This document shows, one piece after another, positions 41,159 to 53,300 of a stretch of 64,000 bases of DNA. Under the pieces are notes generated by a model. That model searched no databases. It was given only the letters and a program-made list of their open reading frames with translations, and was not told the origin of the DNA. Numbering within the stretch: the stretch's first letter is position 1; every line of letters begins with the position of its first letter. Origin of the DNA: Sipunculus nudus (lineage: Eukaryota > Annelida > Sipuncula > Golfingiida > Sipunculidae); assembly GCA_026874595.1 (NCBI GenBank), contig CM049310.1, positions 20,932,058 to 20,996,057 on the forward strand. The letters run 5' to 3'. The position numbers and the translations under genes were made by a program.

Positions 41159-42375
41159 CAAATATGTCTGCAGGATCAAACCTAATGAAATGTACGTAGA
41201 AATAAGTCCCGAATCTGCCGATATCAGTGACATGGATTTTCATGGTTGTGTTTTAAAAATGTTATCGTTATTAGACTGAATGAAATTCCGGGAGGACGGG
41301 GAGTAAAGGATAGCACCGGGATTTGGTGTGTGGGGGGGGGGGGGTGCCCATGGCCCCCTGCGGCCCCCCTCTGCCTACGCCCCTGCCCACTCGCTGTGTT
41401 TTTATTGACTCGTGTGATCGCGCCCGGTCCACTGTTTTTAATACTCGTTAACAGGATCTAAGAGTAAGCAAACGGCTTCAAGGCAATATTTTTGCAGGTT
41501 CAAATTCATTTTAAAAGGAGGAATATATTTTTCGTGTTAATTCAACACGGTGATTGCATGGGTTCCTATGTGAAAACATATATATTCTGAATGTATAACC
41601 AAGTATGAATGTTGGTCCGTTTGGAAGACTCGGATTAGTGAGCGCCAGTAATTGGAAACCACTGGGCTGGGGGTTCCCTATATAAACCAATTCATCTCAA
41701 GCAAGATTCGTCTCAACGGGTTGTCGATTTTCGGGTTGGTCTCAGTGGACTTCGTCTCAGAAGGAGGACACCGGAATAGCGGGCACCTCGTTTTTCCGTT
41801 TTGCGACACAAACGGGTTACCTGAACCTCAATTATGCTACCACTACATACAAAGTAAACGTTGCCTGTCCAGGCGTAGCGGAAGGTGGGGCACAAGCCGA
41901 TGCATTACATCACTAATCAGTAAAGGCAAGGAGATTATATAGGACTTATAAACTCCTATAGGTAATGGGCAATAGATGAAAATGAATGTAGGCCATAATT
42001 CAAAGCGTGTTCACAGATGATCACATCAGCCTAGGAAGATTTGCGTCACGGTTTCTTATCTTTCATAAGGACTGCCGTTAATTTTATTCCTGATGTATAG
42101 GCACTTAGCTTGGATTAACTCAGTGGTCAATTAAAAATTATAATTGGTTAATATTTAACTCACAATTAGGGTAACTGTTCGTTATGTTTATTCGATGATA
42201 AAAAGTTCTACTTTTTTCTACCTTTTCAGCATTTTATAATAAATTTGTACAAAATTTATGATTTCAATTTGTTGTCTTATTATATAAATTTAGGTGGAAA
42301 ACAAAACCAGTAATTCTAGATCATATTTAATAACTTAACAACGTACGGTCTGGCAAGCTTTTGTAAGACTCTTGA
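41159..42375 (+). other. Intergenic, no gene recognised
   Basis: 41330-41345 is a G-run. TGCCTACGCCCCTG at about 41378-41391 looks like a hAT-type terminus (inverse CAGGGGCGTAGG). 41690 has a TATATAAA box-like sequence without a supported gene. Confidence 0.4.
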
Positions 42376-42462
42376 CAGTTAAACCTCACTTAGGTGACCA
42401 CCTCGGAAATGCAACCAGTTTGTCGTGGTCCCGTTGGATGTCGTAATTCCGAGGCTTTACTG
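42376..42462. mobile_element. 87-bp pogo-like MITE
   Basis: Ends CAGTTAAACCTC and, inverted, CAGTAAAGCCTC, with a further inverse match GGAA/TTCC inside. A complete minimal element. Confidence 0.55.
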
Positions 42463-42489
42463 TATATATTAATTACATATTTATATATA

Positions 42490-42560
42490 CAGTAAAACCT
42501 CGTTCTGTCGAAGTCGAAGGGACCGGTGGATTTACTTCGACACATCCGGAGTTCGAGAAA
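42490..42560 (+). mobile_element. pogo/Tigger-like terminal fragment
   Basis: TA|CAGTAAAACCTCGTTCTG with TCGAAGTCGAAGG and an inverse CTTCGACACATCCGGAGTTCGA; the same style as 38247. The other end was not found. Confidence 0.5.
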
Positions 42561-42749
42561 ACAGATATTCATTATATTTAACTATACATTAAGCTTTAAT
42601 TATTATCAATAAATATTGCAAACGTATACAAGACCTATATATTGTATAGTTCTTACAAATGTTTGCGTAAAAGAACAACACAGATTTTATAATAAATCTA
42701 TTTATTTATTAAAAAAAAACGCACAAGTACCACCAGATATAGGATCAGG

Positions 42750-42818
42750 CAGGGCCTCCGAGAGGATTCTTTTAAGGTGGTACAAAAACGTTGCCGGGCC
42801 CCTGCCCCCTCCCAGCAC

Positions 42819-42854
<36 letters not shown>

Positions 42855-42870
42855 GTACCCCTCCCAGCAC

Positions 42871-42906
<36 letters not shown>

Positions 42907-42950
42907 GTACCGGCTGACCCCCCCCCCCCCCCCCCCCCCCGGAGGCCCTG
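42750..42950 (+). mobile_element. hAT-like MITE, 201 bp
   Basis: Terminal inverted repeats CAGGGCCTCCG (42750-42760) and CGGAGGCCCTG (42940-42950). The interior has the conserved 67-bp unit, two (ATT)n tracts separated by GTACCCCTCCCAGCAC, and a run of about 22 Cs. A second hAT-like end, TCCTGGCTACGCCCCTG, follows at 42957-42972, so this may be nested in or part of a larger relic. Superfamily call rests on the CAGGG ends only. Confidence 0.5.
42819..42906. repeat. (ATT)n microsatellite, two tracts
   Basis: 42819-42854 and 42871-42906, inside the hAT-like MITE. Confidence 0.95.
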
Positions 42951-43044
42951 CTCAATCCTGGCTACGCCCCTGAGTGGGACCGTCTTCATCGCGGAGAAAC
43001 AACATGTACGTGTCAATCAGGAGATGCCCAGGAGATGATCGGAC

Positions 43045-43265
43045 CTCCAGTCAGTCGCTGTCACACGGCCTTGTTTTGGTAAACACGCACCTGTTGACTG
43101 TGTTTACCAATACTAGCCATAATAAGGTTATTAAACAGTTGTATGCGAGGTACTGAGACCGTGTGCTGGGATGGTGTTGCTGAGAAATTTTTGTATTAAG
43201 CAAGACTGAACTGATAGTGTGCAAGTATAGGCATATAATATAGCTCCGGATTATGTTCTTTAATC
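43045..43265 (+). repeat. Dispersed repeat, copy 1
   Basis: Matches 46527-46740: CACGG/ACGC(C/A)GCCTTGTTNTGGTAAACA, AGGTACTGAGAC, TGAACTGATAGTGT and CC(T/G)GATTATGT. The preceding phrase GTCAATCAGGAGATGCCC (43013) recurs at 46238. Element type unknown. Confidence 0.65.
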
Positions 43266-44206
43266 AATTTTGTCTTTTACTGCAACACTTTATATATTTG
43301 TTTGACGAATATAAATCATACTTGAAACAAATATAAAAATTATAAATAAAATCTTCATGTATATGAGGAAGGAAAAATGCGTTGGATAATAGTGAACTAA
43401 AAAACACGAAATGTTTAGTGTAACAGGCAAAGAGACATATAAACTTTTCATTTATGTTGATATGGAGTTTTCGCGTATAAAGTGGCTTTGAAAGACACCA
43501 ATGTTTGGTCCTGACTTGGTTCCGTATTTTAGTGTGTCCCGTGAGTTCCTATGGAGTGAGTTCGTATGGTGTGAGCCAAATACCGACTGGACCAGACTGG
43601 TATATTCTGGACTGAAGCAGTCGACGATGTTGTAAATTACTGCAGTTATAAAGTACAGACAGTCAAAGATTGCTTGGTCACCATCATATAGGTTTCGCTG
43701 ATACCGATATCGTCTCTCAAACAGAGCGAGTATACGTACTTACAGTGATTAATATTTACTGGCAGTGGTACAAGATAAACAGGCCACTCCAAGAAAACAG
43801 ACAGGCACTCGGACTAAAGTAAAGTGCAATAACTGATCACTGAACTTGTAATCAGTGGAATAACTGCTGTGTGAAGATCGAGTTTTATTTATTAAGTGCC
43901 AGTCACTATCATTGACAGCTGGTTGATGATGATGGAATACTGGCAGCAGTAGAAGTTGCTTCCTCTCTGTCAAAACATCATCCCCTTTACAGGTAAATAT
44001 GTCACCTCATCCCCTGTAACTTTGTTTCAATGCAACTGTTCTTTTACACTAAATGAATTGTGATGTTCTTTGACACAGATTGGCTTGCAATGCTGACAAA
44101 ACTTTGACAGATCAAGGAGTTAAATGACTGGAGTGTCAACGGAGGGTCTGGCCGTGTCAAATGTTGCTGAAGGGGGTCATAAAAATATCCCGCTTGCTCA
44201 GGGTTG

Positions 44207-44320
44207 GGTTTTATCCGGATAAAACCTGTGTAATCCCAGACAATGGATAAAACTGGGTTTTATCTGGTTTAATCCAGTTTTATCTGGATTATACAGGATT
44301 AAACTGGATCAAACTAAGAA
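44207..44320. repeat. Perfect 20-bp palindrome and related repeats
   Basis: GGTTTTATCCGGATAAAACC at 44207-44226 is its own reverse complement. Variants in both orientations follow (GGATAAAACTGGGTTTTATC, CAGTTTTATCTGGATTA, GGATTAAACTGGATC). Function unknown. Confidence 0.8.
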
Positions 44321-44881
44321 TCGCCTTTTAAAATTTAATTAAATTAACATAAATGATAATCTGGATGAATAAGTTCGGAAGTTTTATTAATATATTAACA
44401 ATATAGAAGTTTTTTTCCAATTGGCAATTTCCTCGAGGTTCATGTTTCACTGTTGTCAGCATCTACTATTAGCTTATGCTCAATACAACAGATTGAGGAG
44501 ATGTCCCTTTGTGTTCTATGTTACTTTTCTGGCTGGTAGTCAATTTCTCAATAGGATGTATCATCTTTATAGTATCATCCTTGGTCAGCCATCAAATATT
44601 TACTCATAGTCACAGGGCAGGCTTACAGGATGACTTTTGCAGCCCAATTGTCAACAACTTATTATAGAGACTCTGTGGAGGAGGATGCATGAATGACTTT
44701 GATCCAATGGAGGTATCTCCTCTCAGGCTGTTATGACTGGATGGTTGTCAAATTATAGCCCACTGTTGCTGCCTGTGTAAAAATGCCTTTCCAGTGGCAA
44801 ATGAGTCATTGAATCACACTACTACCCCACATTCAGAGAAACCTATGTGCCTCTTGAAAGGTCACCCCCACAAAATTATTG

Positions 44882-44934
44882 ACATAGTGACTGATGTCAC
44901 TATGTATCTTAAGTCATTTATGCAATAAATGACT
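44882..44934. repeat. Two adjacent perfect hairpins
   Basis: ACATAGTGAC-TGAT-GTCACTATGT (44882-44905) and AGTCATTTAT-GCA-ATAAATGACT (44912-44934), both with 10-bp perfect arms and separated by 6 bases. Confidence 0.85.
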
Positions 44935-45894
44935 GAATTATGTACATCTCTCTCAGATGTAAGATTAGATGCTTATCTGTGAATATATGATATTCTATAG
45001 TACCACTGATTGTGGAGTTAAACTAAACATGTGTGAACTGCAGTTGTTTAGCTTTTTTATAGTGAAATGTACAAAATAGGTGATGATGTTTTAATAAGTC
45101 ATACTCTATGCAAACGAGTGTAAAGCTGTCGTTGCATATGATGCATAAGCTATAACTGGGCTGCGGTAAACATGGGGTGTAAAACGAGGACAATGCTGTC
45201 AGAGACAGAGCGGGCGATGGCTCACTGTTATCCATCAAAAAGAAAGTCATCCGTAAATGAGTGTCACAATATTAAGTTATTGATTGAATACTATAATACA
45301 AGGCTAATTATTAATATCTGTCAGAGGTGTGAAAACTGATGCAAACTTTAAGAATTCTGAAGTTATTCAAGGAAAGTAAGGTTTACACTTTCCAACTGTC
45401 CATCATGTATCACGGTAGAAGTTGATGCAGAGTGACCGCATCTATCCCAAAATTGACCCAGTGATTCCTCAACATGAGACCTCTCTAGATATACTTGTTG
45501 TGCATAATTCTTGACAAAACAAACGATTTGCGCATTCATAATTCCGGTCAATGTTAATCCAGTGATTTACTGCTCAGTTACTGGATATATCGCTCTCCTC
45601 TTCAACGGACTGCAGAAGTAACATCTAGCAGACTCACTTTATCAAAGGAATTACACTGCGACACAATAGGCGCACAATAGAGTTAATGGGCTTTTCATGT
45701 CTTGATTGCATTTAGCGCATGACTGACACTTGAGGCCTTGCAGAGCTTCTGACAGTTGATACTCCAGTCTGTAAACTCAGTGGACAGATTCTATCTACTA
45801 TATCTAGTATTGGTCACACATCTTTAAATGTTACTGACTGTTTATTTGTCAAGACCTTTTAATTCCATTCTCTGCTTTCTGGTCATATGAAATT

Positions 45895-45938
45895 TTAATT
45901 AATTTCACCTGAGTTCCGTGACCCACAGGTCTCTTGTT
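45895..45938 (+). mobile_element. Helentron-like family A, 3' end fragment (copy D)
   Basis: TTTCACCTGAGTTCCGTGAC then CCACAGGTCTCTTGTTT matches the family 3' terminus with the palindrome mutated. A 5' end was not found, so the element is truncated or too diverged to trace. Confidence 0.5.
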
Positions 45939-46526
45939 TATTCTTTACTCACATTATAAATATTTTATTATTAATTTTGCTAATATTATATACATGTCTT
46001 ACAGCTGTAAGTATGCTGAAACTACCCATACTGGGGTTAATCACTTGTAAAAAGCATGTTGAAATAACAGAAAATATTGTCTTCTCTTTTAAATAATAAA
46101 TTAAAATATTGCCCTGAAACCATTGGCTAACTCATGTACACATGTTATAAATAGTGGGAACAGGCGCAGTCACACTCACAGGTGTCAACATAAACATAGA
46201 ATGAGGGACTCCGTGCATTGGCCAGGCCACAATACCTGTCAATCAGGAGATGCCCTGACAAACTTGGCCCAAAAAATGTAATACATGTTCCTGCTGGCTT
46301 ACACTTCATGTGTTGTTGGACCTAAAACACAGGGTCACACATTTCAGTTGAGGCCCCTGGACCTTTCTTACAGATCTGTTGCAACAGGTTCTACAATGAA
46401 TTTACATTTGGCCCATGGACCATAATGTCCATCTAGCAGAGATATATCAGAGGACATGAAGGTCAATGTATGGACTTGTTTGGACTACTTTTTGTGTGGG
46501 ATCTATTGCACATGCACAAAATCAGA

Positions 46527-46740
46527 CCTTCGGCCACGCAGCCTTGTTATGGTAAACAGATGTGCGTAGATTGTGTTTACTCACGAGGTTGAACCATAAC
46601 AAGGCATTAAACAGCGATATGGCAGGTACTGAGACTGAGTGCTTGGATGGTTTTGCGGGGAAACTTTTGTTTAAAGCAAAACTGAACTGATAGTGTAAAA
46701 GAATAAGCATAATATTGGTCCTGATTATGTCCCATTAAGA
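46527..46740 (+). repeat. Dispersed repeat, copy 2
   Basis: Counterpart of 43045-43265; about 260 bp of extra sequence separates it from the shared leading phrase at 46238. Confidence 0.65.
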
Positions 46741-47006
46741 AAGTTCTGTTTAAGTTGAATTTAATCAAGTCTTTCAGGTGACTGACTGTTGCTCTGTCTT
46801 TGTCTTTCTCTCTGTTTCTGTGTATGACTGTCTGTCAGTCTGTCTATATTCGTGTATTTCTCTATTTCTCTCTGACTGTCTCATGATTTGCAGTTATTTT
46901 TATGCATGTTTTGTTGTCTGATTTAAAAAAAAATCATAATACATATATGATGGAAAAAAGATTAATTTGCAGATGCAATTCACATTTTTGTTTTCTCTTT
47001 TACCAG

Positions 47007-47376
47007 AGACCAGCAGCAGAAAGAAGCATGCCTGTTCAGTCTCCCCAGTGGACAGAGTTTCTGTCATGCCCTGTTTGTTATAAGAGTTTCAATGAGGCTC
47101 ATCACCGCCCAATCAGCCTCGGGTGTAGCCATACAATATGTCGAAGTTGTCTGTACAAGCTCCAGCAGTACAAATGTCCATTCGACCATGCCCGGATTAC
47201 CAAGAAGCTGGATGATTTGCCTGTCAACTATGCGTTGTTACAGTTGGCTGGATGTGTACTTCCTGACAGCGTCAAGGAAGAAAACATCCCTACCAATATT
47301 GATGACCTGACAAGTTATAGTATAGCAGTGACTCATATTGGCAAACTGGCTGCTTTTCTTAAACCAATGGTAACAG
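47007..47376 (+). CDS. RC3H1/2-like: Roquin exon with start codon and RING finger
   Basis: Acceptor TTACCAG at 47006 and a 21-base 5' UTR, then ATG at 47028-47030. No upstream in-frame ATG lies in the exon and [14 protein letters not shown] matches the Roquin N-terminus. Two donors are possible: 47377 (GTAATG) keeps the frame, while 47370 (GTAACA) would not. Confidence 0.9.
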
Positions 47377-50300
47377 GTAATGTTTACACTACATTCTTAC
47401 TCTTGTAGTTAAGCATATAACCCAAATTTAAGTGAGACAGATTTCATTATGTTTTCAAATAGATTTGTAAATAATTGCATCCCCAGACAAAGTCAGTTTA
47501 AGCACATTCGCACAGCTGCCACCGCAGAGATTTCTTTTGGACGCGTCAACTCAAAAAATATTTCACTGATCTTTACCAAATTTAAAATGTACATAGATAT
47601 GGGTGAGAGGATGAAGCCTGTCCAAAATTGGGTCATGACCTTAAGGTACTTGGAGAATGACCTTCACCTTGAGTCAGTCCATTTTGGGGGGGAAATCACG
47701 CAAATATTATACACTTAAATATCTCAAGATACCTTACATGGATTGATCCAAAAATCAAGTTGACCAAAGATCTTGGATAGTGTTGTCATGAACCGGAAAC
47801 TGGTGATACCACCTTTTATCCTTTTCTTGTTTGTGTGCCGTCTAATACCCCCATCATTGCCACTTGACAGTACTGTGAGGATTATAAGACAAAAACTAAT
47901 GAACAGATTTCTATTTCTTTCATATTATGCATGTACATAGACATGAGCTATGGGATGATTTATATTTAAATTGGGGTCATGACCTTTCCTATGAGAGTGG
48001 CCTTGACCTTGAATATTGCCATATATGGTGAAAATCACTCAAAATCATAAGTATCTCAATAAGGGATATATGGATTGGGCCAAAAATAAAATTAACGGAA
48101 GAACTTTGATAGTTTTGTCTTATGCAGAAGACAGGTGGCGCCACCTGTCCTTTTCTTGTTTTTGCCCCTTTTAATACCCCATCTTACCACTTGACAGTAG
48201 TGTGAGCATTATAAGTAAAAACTAATGGACAGATTGGGCTGAAATTGTGCTTGTCCATTGATCTAGGACACCATCTTATATTAAAGACTTGTGGCACCAT
48301 CTGCAATCGTTTTGTGTGGCATCTTTCTATACATTTGCTTTCGGTGAAAATTGCTCATATCTCTGGAGTGGTTCAAGGTATTGGTCTTATATTTGGCATG
48401 TCCTTCCATCTTGGAAAATTTTCTCCTTAACCAGACAGGTGGCACCACCTACCTTCCCATTTCCGTAGAATAAAATATATAATAAGCAACACTACTACTC
48501 TCCAAGCCTATCATTAACAAATTTTCTGCTGAATGCGGTGGCATAATGGTTAGGGTGCTGGTTTTTGTCCTAATCTGACCATATTTGGTGCTAAAACACT
48601 TTAGTATAAGGGTGGGCCCTCTCCACCCAGAAGGAAATGGTTACTGGTCATAGGCAGCAGGCAAATGTAGAAAGTGAAACGCTCTCACCTGTAATGGCTG
48701 CCTGGGCTGTCTGCTGCCCAGGGGCTGAGAAGATCTGCAAGAATGCACATGCCGAAAAGACCAGGAATGCAAAGTGTAGATTCAGATTAGGCTGACGTCA
48801 TCTATGATATCAGACTTAACCCCCTACCTTTACTACCTCTGTCCAACCTTAACTGAAACTTTAGGTAAAGAAAATGTTGGTTGTGTTTATTAACCACTTT
48901 GATTTCGATCATATGTTTATATAATCAACTTAGCTGAAGGTAATTTATTTTACTTGAATTAATTTTAAAATAAACTGAAAGGACATTTATATTATTAGGA
49001 TCAGATGGGGGTCATTCATGGCTGAGCCGACCTTTACAGAAGAAGCTGGTACAGCTGATCAACTGTCAGTTGGTGGAGGAGGAGGGATGTAGCCGCATCA
49101 GTAAGATGGCGCGTGCCGTGGGAGAACGATCCGTCACAGAGATTATCCTACATCATCAGAACCCACAACAGCTCTCAGCTAACCTGTGGGCCGCAGTCAG
49201 GGCACGCGGCTGTCAGTTTCTTGGTCCTGGTAATTAGAAGCTTTGTTATGTAGAATTGCATTTATTTTAATTAATATATCCCTAAACCTTGAAATCTGAA
49301 GTTAAAACTATTGATTTAAGATAGTTGCACCACCCTAGAAAATATTTAGGAATGAATACCAACAAAAGTAATTAAAATATTTCTTGGATGTTAGGTCAAA
49401 GAACAACCTTGGGTCATGACCTTAACTATATGACCTTGACCTTGGTCTGAATTTTGGATAATTAAATAAAACACCATGTGTTTCAATAATTGCCATGTTC
49501 TTAACAACATTTGTTCACTGCTCACTGAAGATGTTTCAAACTGGAAGGAGATTGAATAATTACCTTGAATTAACTTCAGCTTCCCTTTATGGGTACCTCC
49601 CACATATAGGCACCTGATAATAATGTAGTTTGGAGGTTCATTGTGTTTGTTCTTGTCCTGTTACAGCGATGCAGGAAGAAGTGCTGAAGCTGATTTTGTT
49701 AGCCCTGGAGGATGGCTCAGCCCTGACCAGGAAAGTACTGGTGCTGTTTGTTGTCCAGCGACTGCAGGCACACTATCCACAAGCCTCTAAAACAGCCATT
49801 GGTCATGTGGTACAGCTCTTATACAGGGCTTCCTGTTTCAAGGTAATGACCTCTCATACACTTACATGGCCATATCATATACTTAAATGGTAATTTAATA
49901 ACATTGTGTCTTATGTTATCTCAGTAATGTGTATTAACATTGTGGATTACAAACTGAGACTACTGATACATGGTCATAGCTGTATGATGATGAGTGTTAT
50001 GACATATTGTCAAATATTTGGCCTTTATTTTATGGATTCCTCATATTCATAGTTAGGAAAGCATGCAGGACTTGAATAATATTGTTTTATTAACAGTTGC
50101 AAAGAACAACAAACAAGATAGTACTAAAATCAGGCAATCTGCAGAATCTCCTTTATAGGTGCTGTAGCTGTATACCAAAGGATGATACCCCGTGAAAGTT
50201 CTAGGGCAATTCCAGAAAATGCCCACCAGGGCTAAGTGTGTACAAAGTGTGAAGGGGGGGGGGATCACACATCAGCTATCAACTACTGCCCTCACTTTCT

Positions 50301-53300
50301 TGAAGTGTGTGCAACAGTATTCTGTGATGAGGCTAGGAATAATTTACAAGCCATATCCTCTGGTACAGAGATCAGAACATACCTGAGATGCTATAGTGAA
50401 ATTTCAGTTAACCCTAACAGGGTTGAATTGAGGTGGGGGACGGGGTGGGTGTGCGATTGAAAAGTCCTATTATTATAGCCATCTCTGTGTTGTTACAGGT
50501 TCAGAAACGGGAAGAAGAGTCATCACTGATGCAGTTGAAGGATGATTTCCGCAGCTATGAGGGACTCAGAAGGGAGCACGATGCTCAGATTGTTCAGATC
50601 GCCATGGAGGCTGGCCTCCGCATCACTCCTGACCAGTGGTCATCTCTGCTGTATGGGGACACTGGACATAAGTCTCATATGCAGTCTATCATGGACAAGG
50701 TACTGGTTAAATTCTTTCTGCTTCTGTAGGTTATATTTCTGTAAAAAAAATGTTTTTATATGCTACTCAGTTGGTCACTTATAACATATACTTTTTAAAT
50801 GTCATTGACCAGTCAGCCCTAAGGATTTAAATATTCTTCTGAATTTATCACTTTCAGTTTGCAGTCTTCAACCTGTTCCATTGATTTAATTAAAGGTAGC
50901 AATCAGATCATTTGTAGCCATCTGCTACATCTGTTGAAGAAGTCCACTGTATCTGGGTATTTTTCATACATAATATTTAAACAAATAAATATAAACGAGG
51001 AGAGTATTGTTTTATTATTAAATCTATCATTAAGGTATTCTAGTTACTGTAACCATATGATAGATCATACTGAAACAATGTGTTTGCATTTATGATTATT
51101 AAAAAAAACATGTACATTTAACTAGCACATCTGAATATTAAATTTCAAGGAAAAAGGATAAATAACTGATTACATCAATGAAACATTACCTTTACACACC
51201 TTACTCAACAATGATATATATGTTGACAGTTGCAGTCCCCGCAGTCTTTTACCCAATCTGTGAATGAGCTGATGATAGCACTCCAGAGGAGTGGAGACCC
51301 GGGTAACCTTTCATCATTGCGCACTCAGTTAGACTTACTAGCATCTGTGGACTCTAGTCCAGGTAAGCTGTGTGACACAGATTTAACTCGGATTATAGCA
51401 TAAAGTCAGCATCAATAGCATTGCTGACCTTCAGCAGTCCACCCCTGTTCATATATGTACTTCGTCCCTGGGTATCATGAAGGCAAAATTGTGTCACTTC
51501 AGGAGCTGTATAGACCATCCTCGGTACATTGTCTATCTGCATGCAAATATTAGACTTAATCAGAATAAACATTTAATTTAAAATGAGAAATTTTGCATTT
51601 GCTCAGAAATGGAATTTCTCAGCTATAATTAGAACTGTATCCCAGCTGCCTGTCAAAGTTTGAACAAAATGGGCCATTCCAACTCTGAAGAATGCCCTTA
51701 CAGTTGTTTCACTGTTATCTCAAGTTGTAATTTGATATTAAACCTCAGTGGTCACAGATTGTGTGTGATAGCTTGGCATCATGACCCATGAGTCACTTGT
51801 TTAACATTTGATTGGCATCCTGAACAGAGGCCCCTGTACCGACCTTAGAAGAGACAGCTGAAGTTCTAGGAGCTCTGACAGATGTCCTGGAGGGTTTGTC
51901 TCAGTTCATCCAGTCTGGGATCCAGAAACGGCCAGAGCCTGTGCCTGTCCAGAATACCAAGTACAAGACCAGCATGTGTCGAGACTTCATCCAGAGGGGC
52001 ACCTGCCCCAGGGGATCAGGATGTACATTTGGTCATTCTAAGGAAGAAGTGGACAGGTCAGTTGGATTTTATATGTATTTTAACATTTAAATGGGTTTTA
52101 ACTCGGCTGACTATTAAGTCATCTGAGCTATAGTCATGGTCCATTGTCCATCGTCAGTCCATCCGTCATTTAGACTGGCATGTTTTGAAACTGTTAGACC
52201 TACAAATCCAAAATTTGGCATACTTTTTGATGTCCCCAAGATCTCCTACCAGACTGAAAACATATTATTATTTTTTTTTGGCCTTAATGAACAATGTGTA
52301 AACTGCTGAACTGTCAAAAATTGATAAAAAAGCCAACCGGTGATCATGGTAATATTATATCTGTCTTATTCATATCTAATGGTCACAAACTGCTCTCATG
52401 TTCAGTTTCAACATTAGGAAACACATGGTCAGGTAAAAAAATATTATTTGCAACAATTTCTTGCTCATCAATACAAACTCATCATATCAACCAACCATGG
52501 CCTATATTACCTCTTCCTCTAAGACTATCTCCATTTGATATTATTTTAGTTTTTTCCTTTTAGGTCAACTTCAGCTGAGCACAGTGACCCATTGGTCCCT
52601 TGTTTAACAATTCAGCATGGGATAAGGTTCAATATGTTTACTGCACAGATTGCCCTGATAGATGGAAAGAAGGAGGGAGAATGTTTACTTCAATTCTTTT
52701 TCCCCAAACCTGTGGTTTTTGGTCAGTGGGCCTTTAGAGAAAGTGTAACATCATTTTAAGATATTGAGTAAGTCAAAGCTTCCATTAGGTAACAGTAATC
52801 TTTTATTTTGAAGCTGTTATGGTATGTGAAACACAGAGCTTGGATAGTTAGCTGTTGTTCAGGCATAACAGGGAATCTCAAATTTCTGTGTGCCACAACA
52901 TGTACTCCAAACTTGGAACTTCTTCTCTTGAATACAATCACTATAACAATCAAGTTATGTCAAATCCCATGAATATTTATTCTAATTTGACTGGTTTCAG
53001 GTATCGTGCCAAGAACAGGAAGCTACAGAAGGGAGCATTTGGTGTGTTATCAGGCATGTCCCTTACTGCTAAAGAACACCAGGAGCTGGCTAAGGTTAAC
53101 CGGTCAGCACAGGCTCGACTGTCTGCTCGCAGCAGAGCCTCAGAGGATGAGGAATTTCAGGACTGTGCCAGCTATGAATCAGAGTCTCCAATACTGTGAG
53201 TGGTAGTCTGTAGAAGATCTTTGTTGATTATAATTAAATTGCTGCTAAAGCATACTGTCTTGGGTAATAATACCTGTTCAAGCAGTTTAAACACACCAAC

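Larger units (their letters stand above)
43266..46526 (+). other. Region upstream of Roquin exons, no coding region recognised
   Basis: May contain an untranslated first exon of Roquin; CCTTTACAG|GTAAAT at 43992-43993 would fit a donor but is unsupported. It holds the palindromes and hairpins listed separately and a family A 3' end. Confidence 0.35.
47377..48998 (+). other. Roquin intron with repeat cargo
   Basis: Contains a family I internal fragment (47560-48480) and a tRNA-SINE-like piece (48529-48800). Confidence 0.7.

Noticed and set aside
41652-41942. 96-residue frame after a TATATAAA motif
   Set aside because: No domain recognised, and surroundings are repeat-like; could be LTR-like sequence but no matching second LTR was found.
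42616-43038. 140-residue frame over the hAT-like MITE
   Set aside because: Driven by (ATT)n and a C-run giving poly-Ile/Tyr and poly-Pro; not a gene.
47370-47376. Alternative donor ATG|GTAACA for the RING exon
   Set aside because: It would put the next exon out of frame and destroy the clear ROQ similarity.
48529-48800. A true tRNA gene
   Set aside because: Only the A-box-like 5' half is seen; no cloverleaf or B-box, so at best a SINE head.
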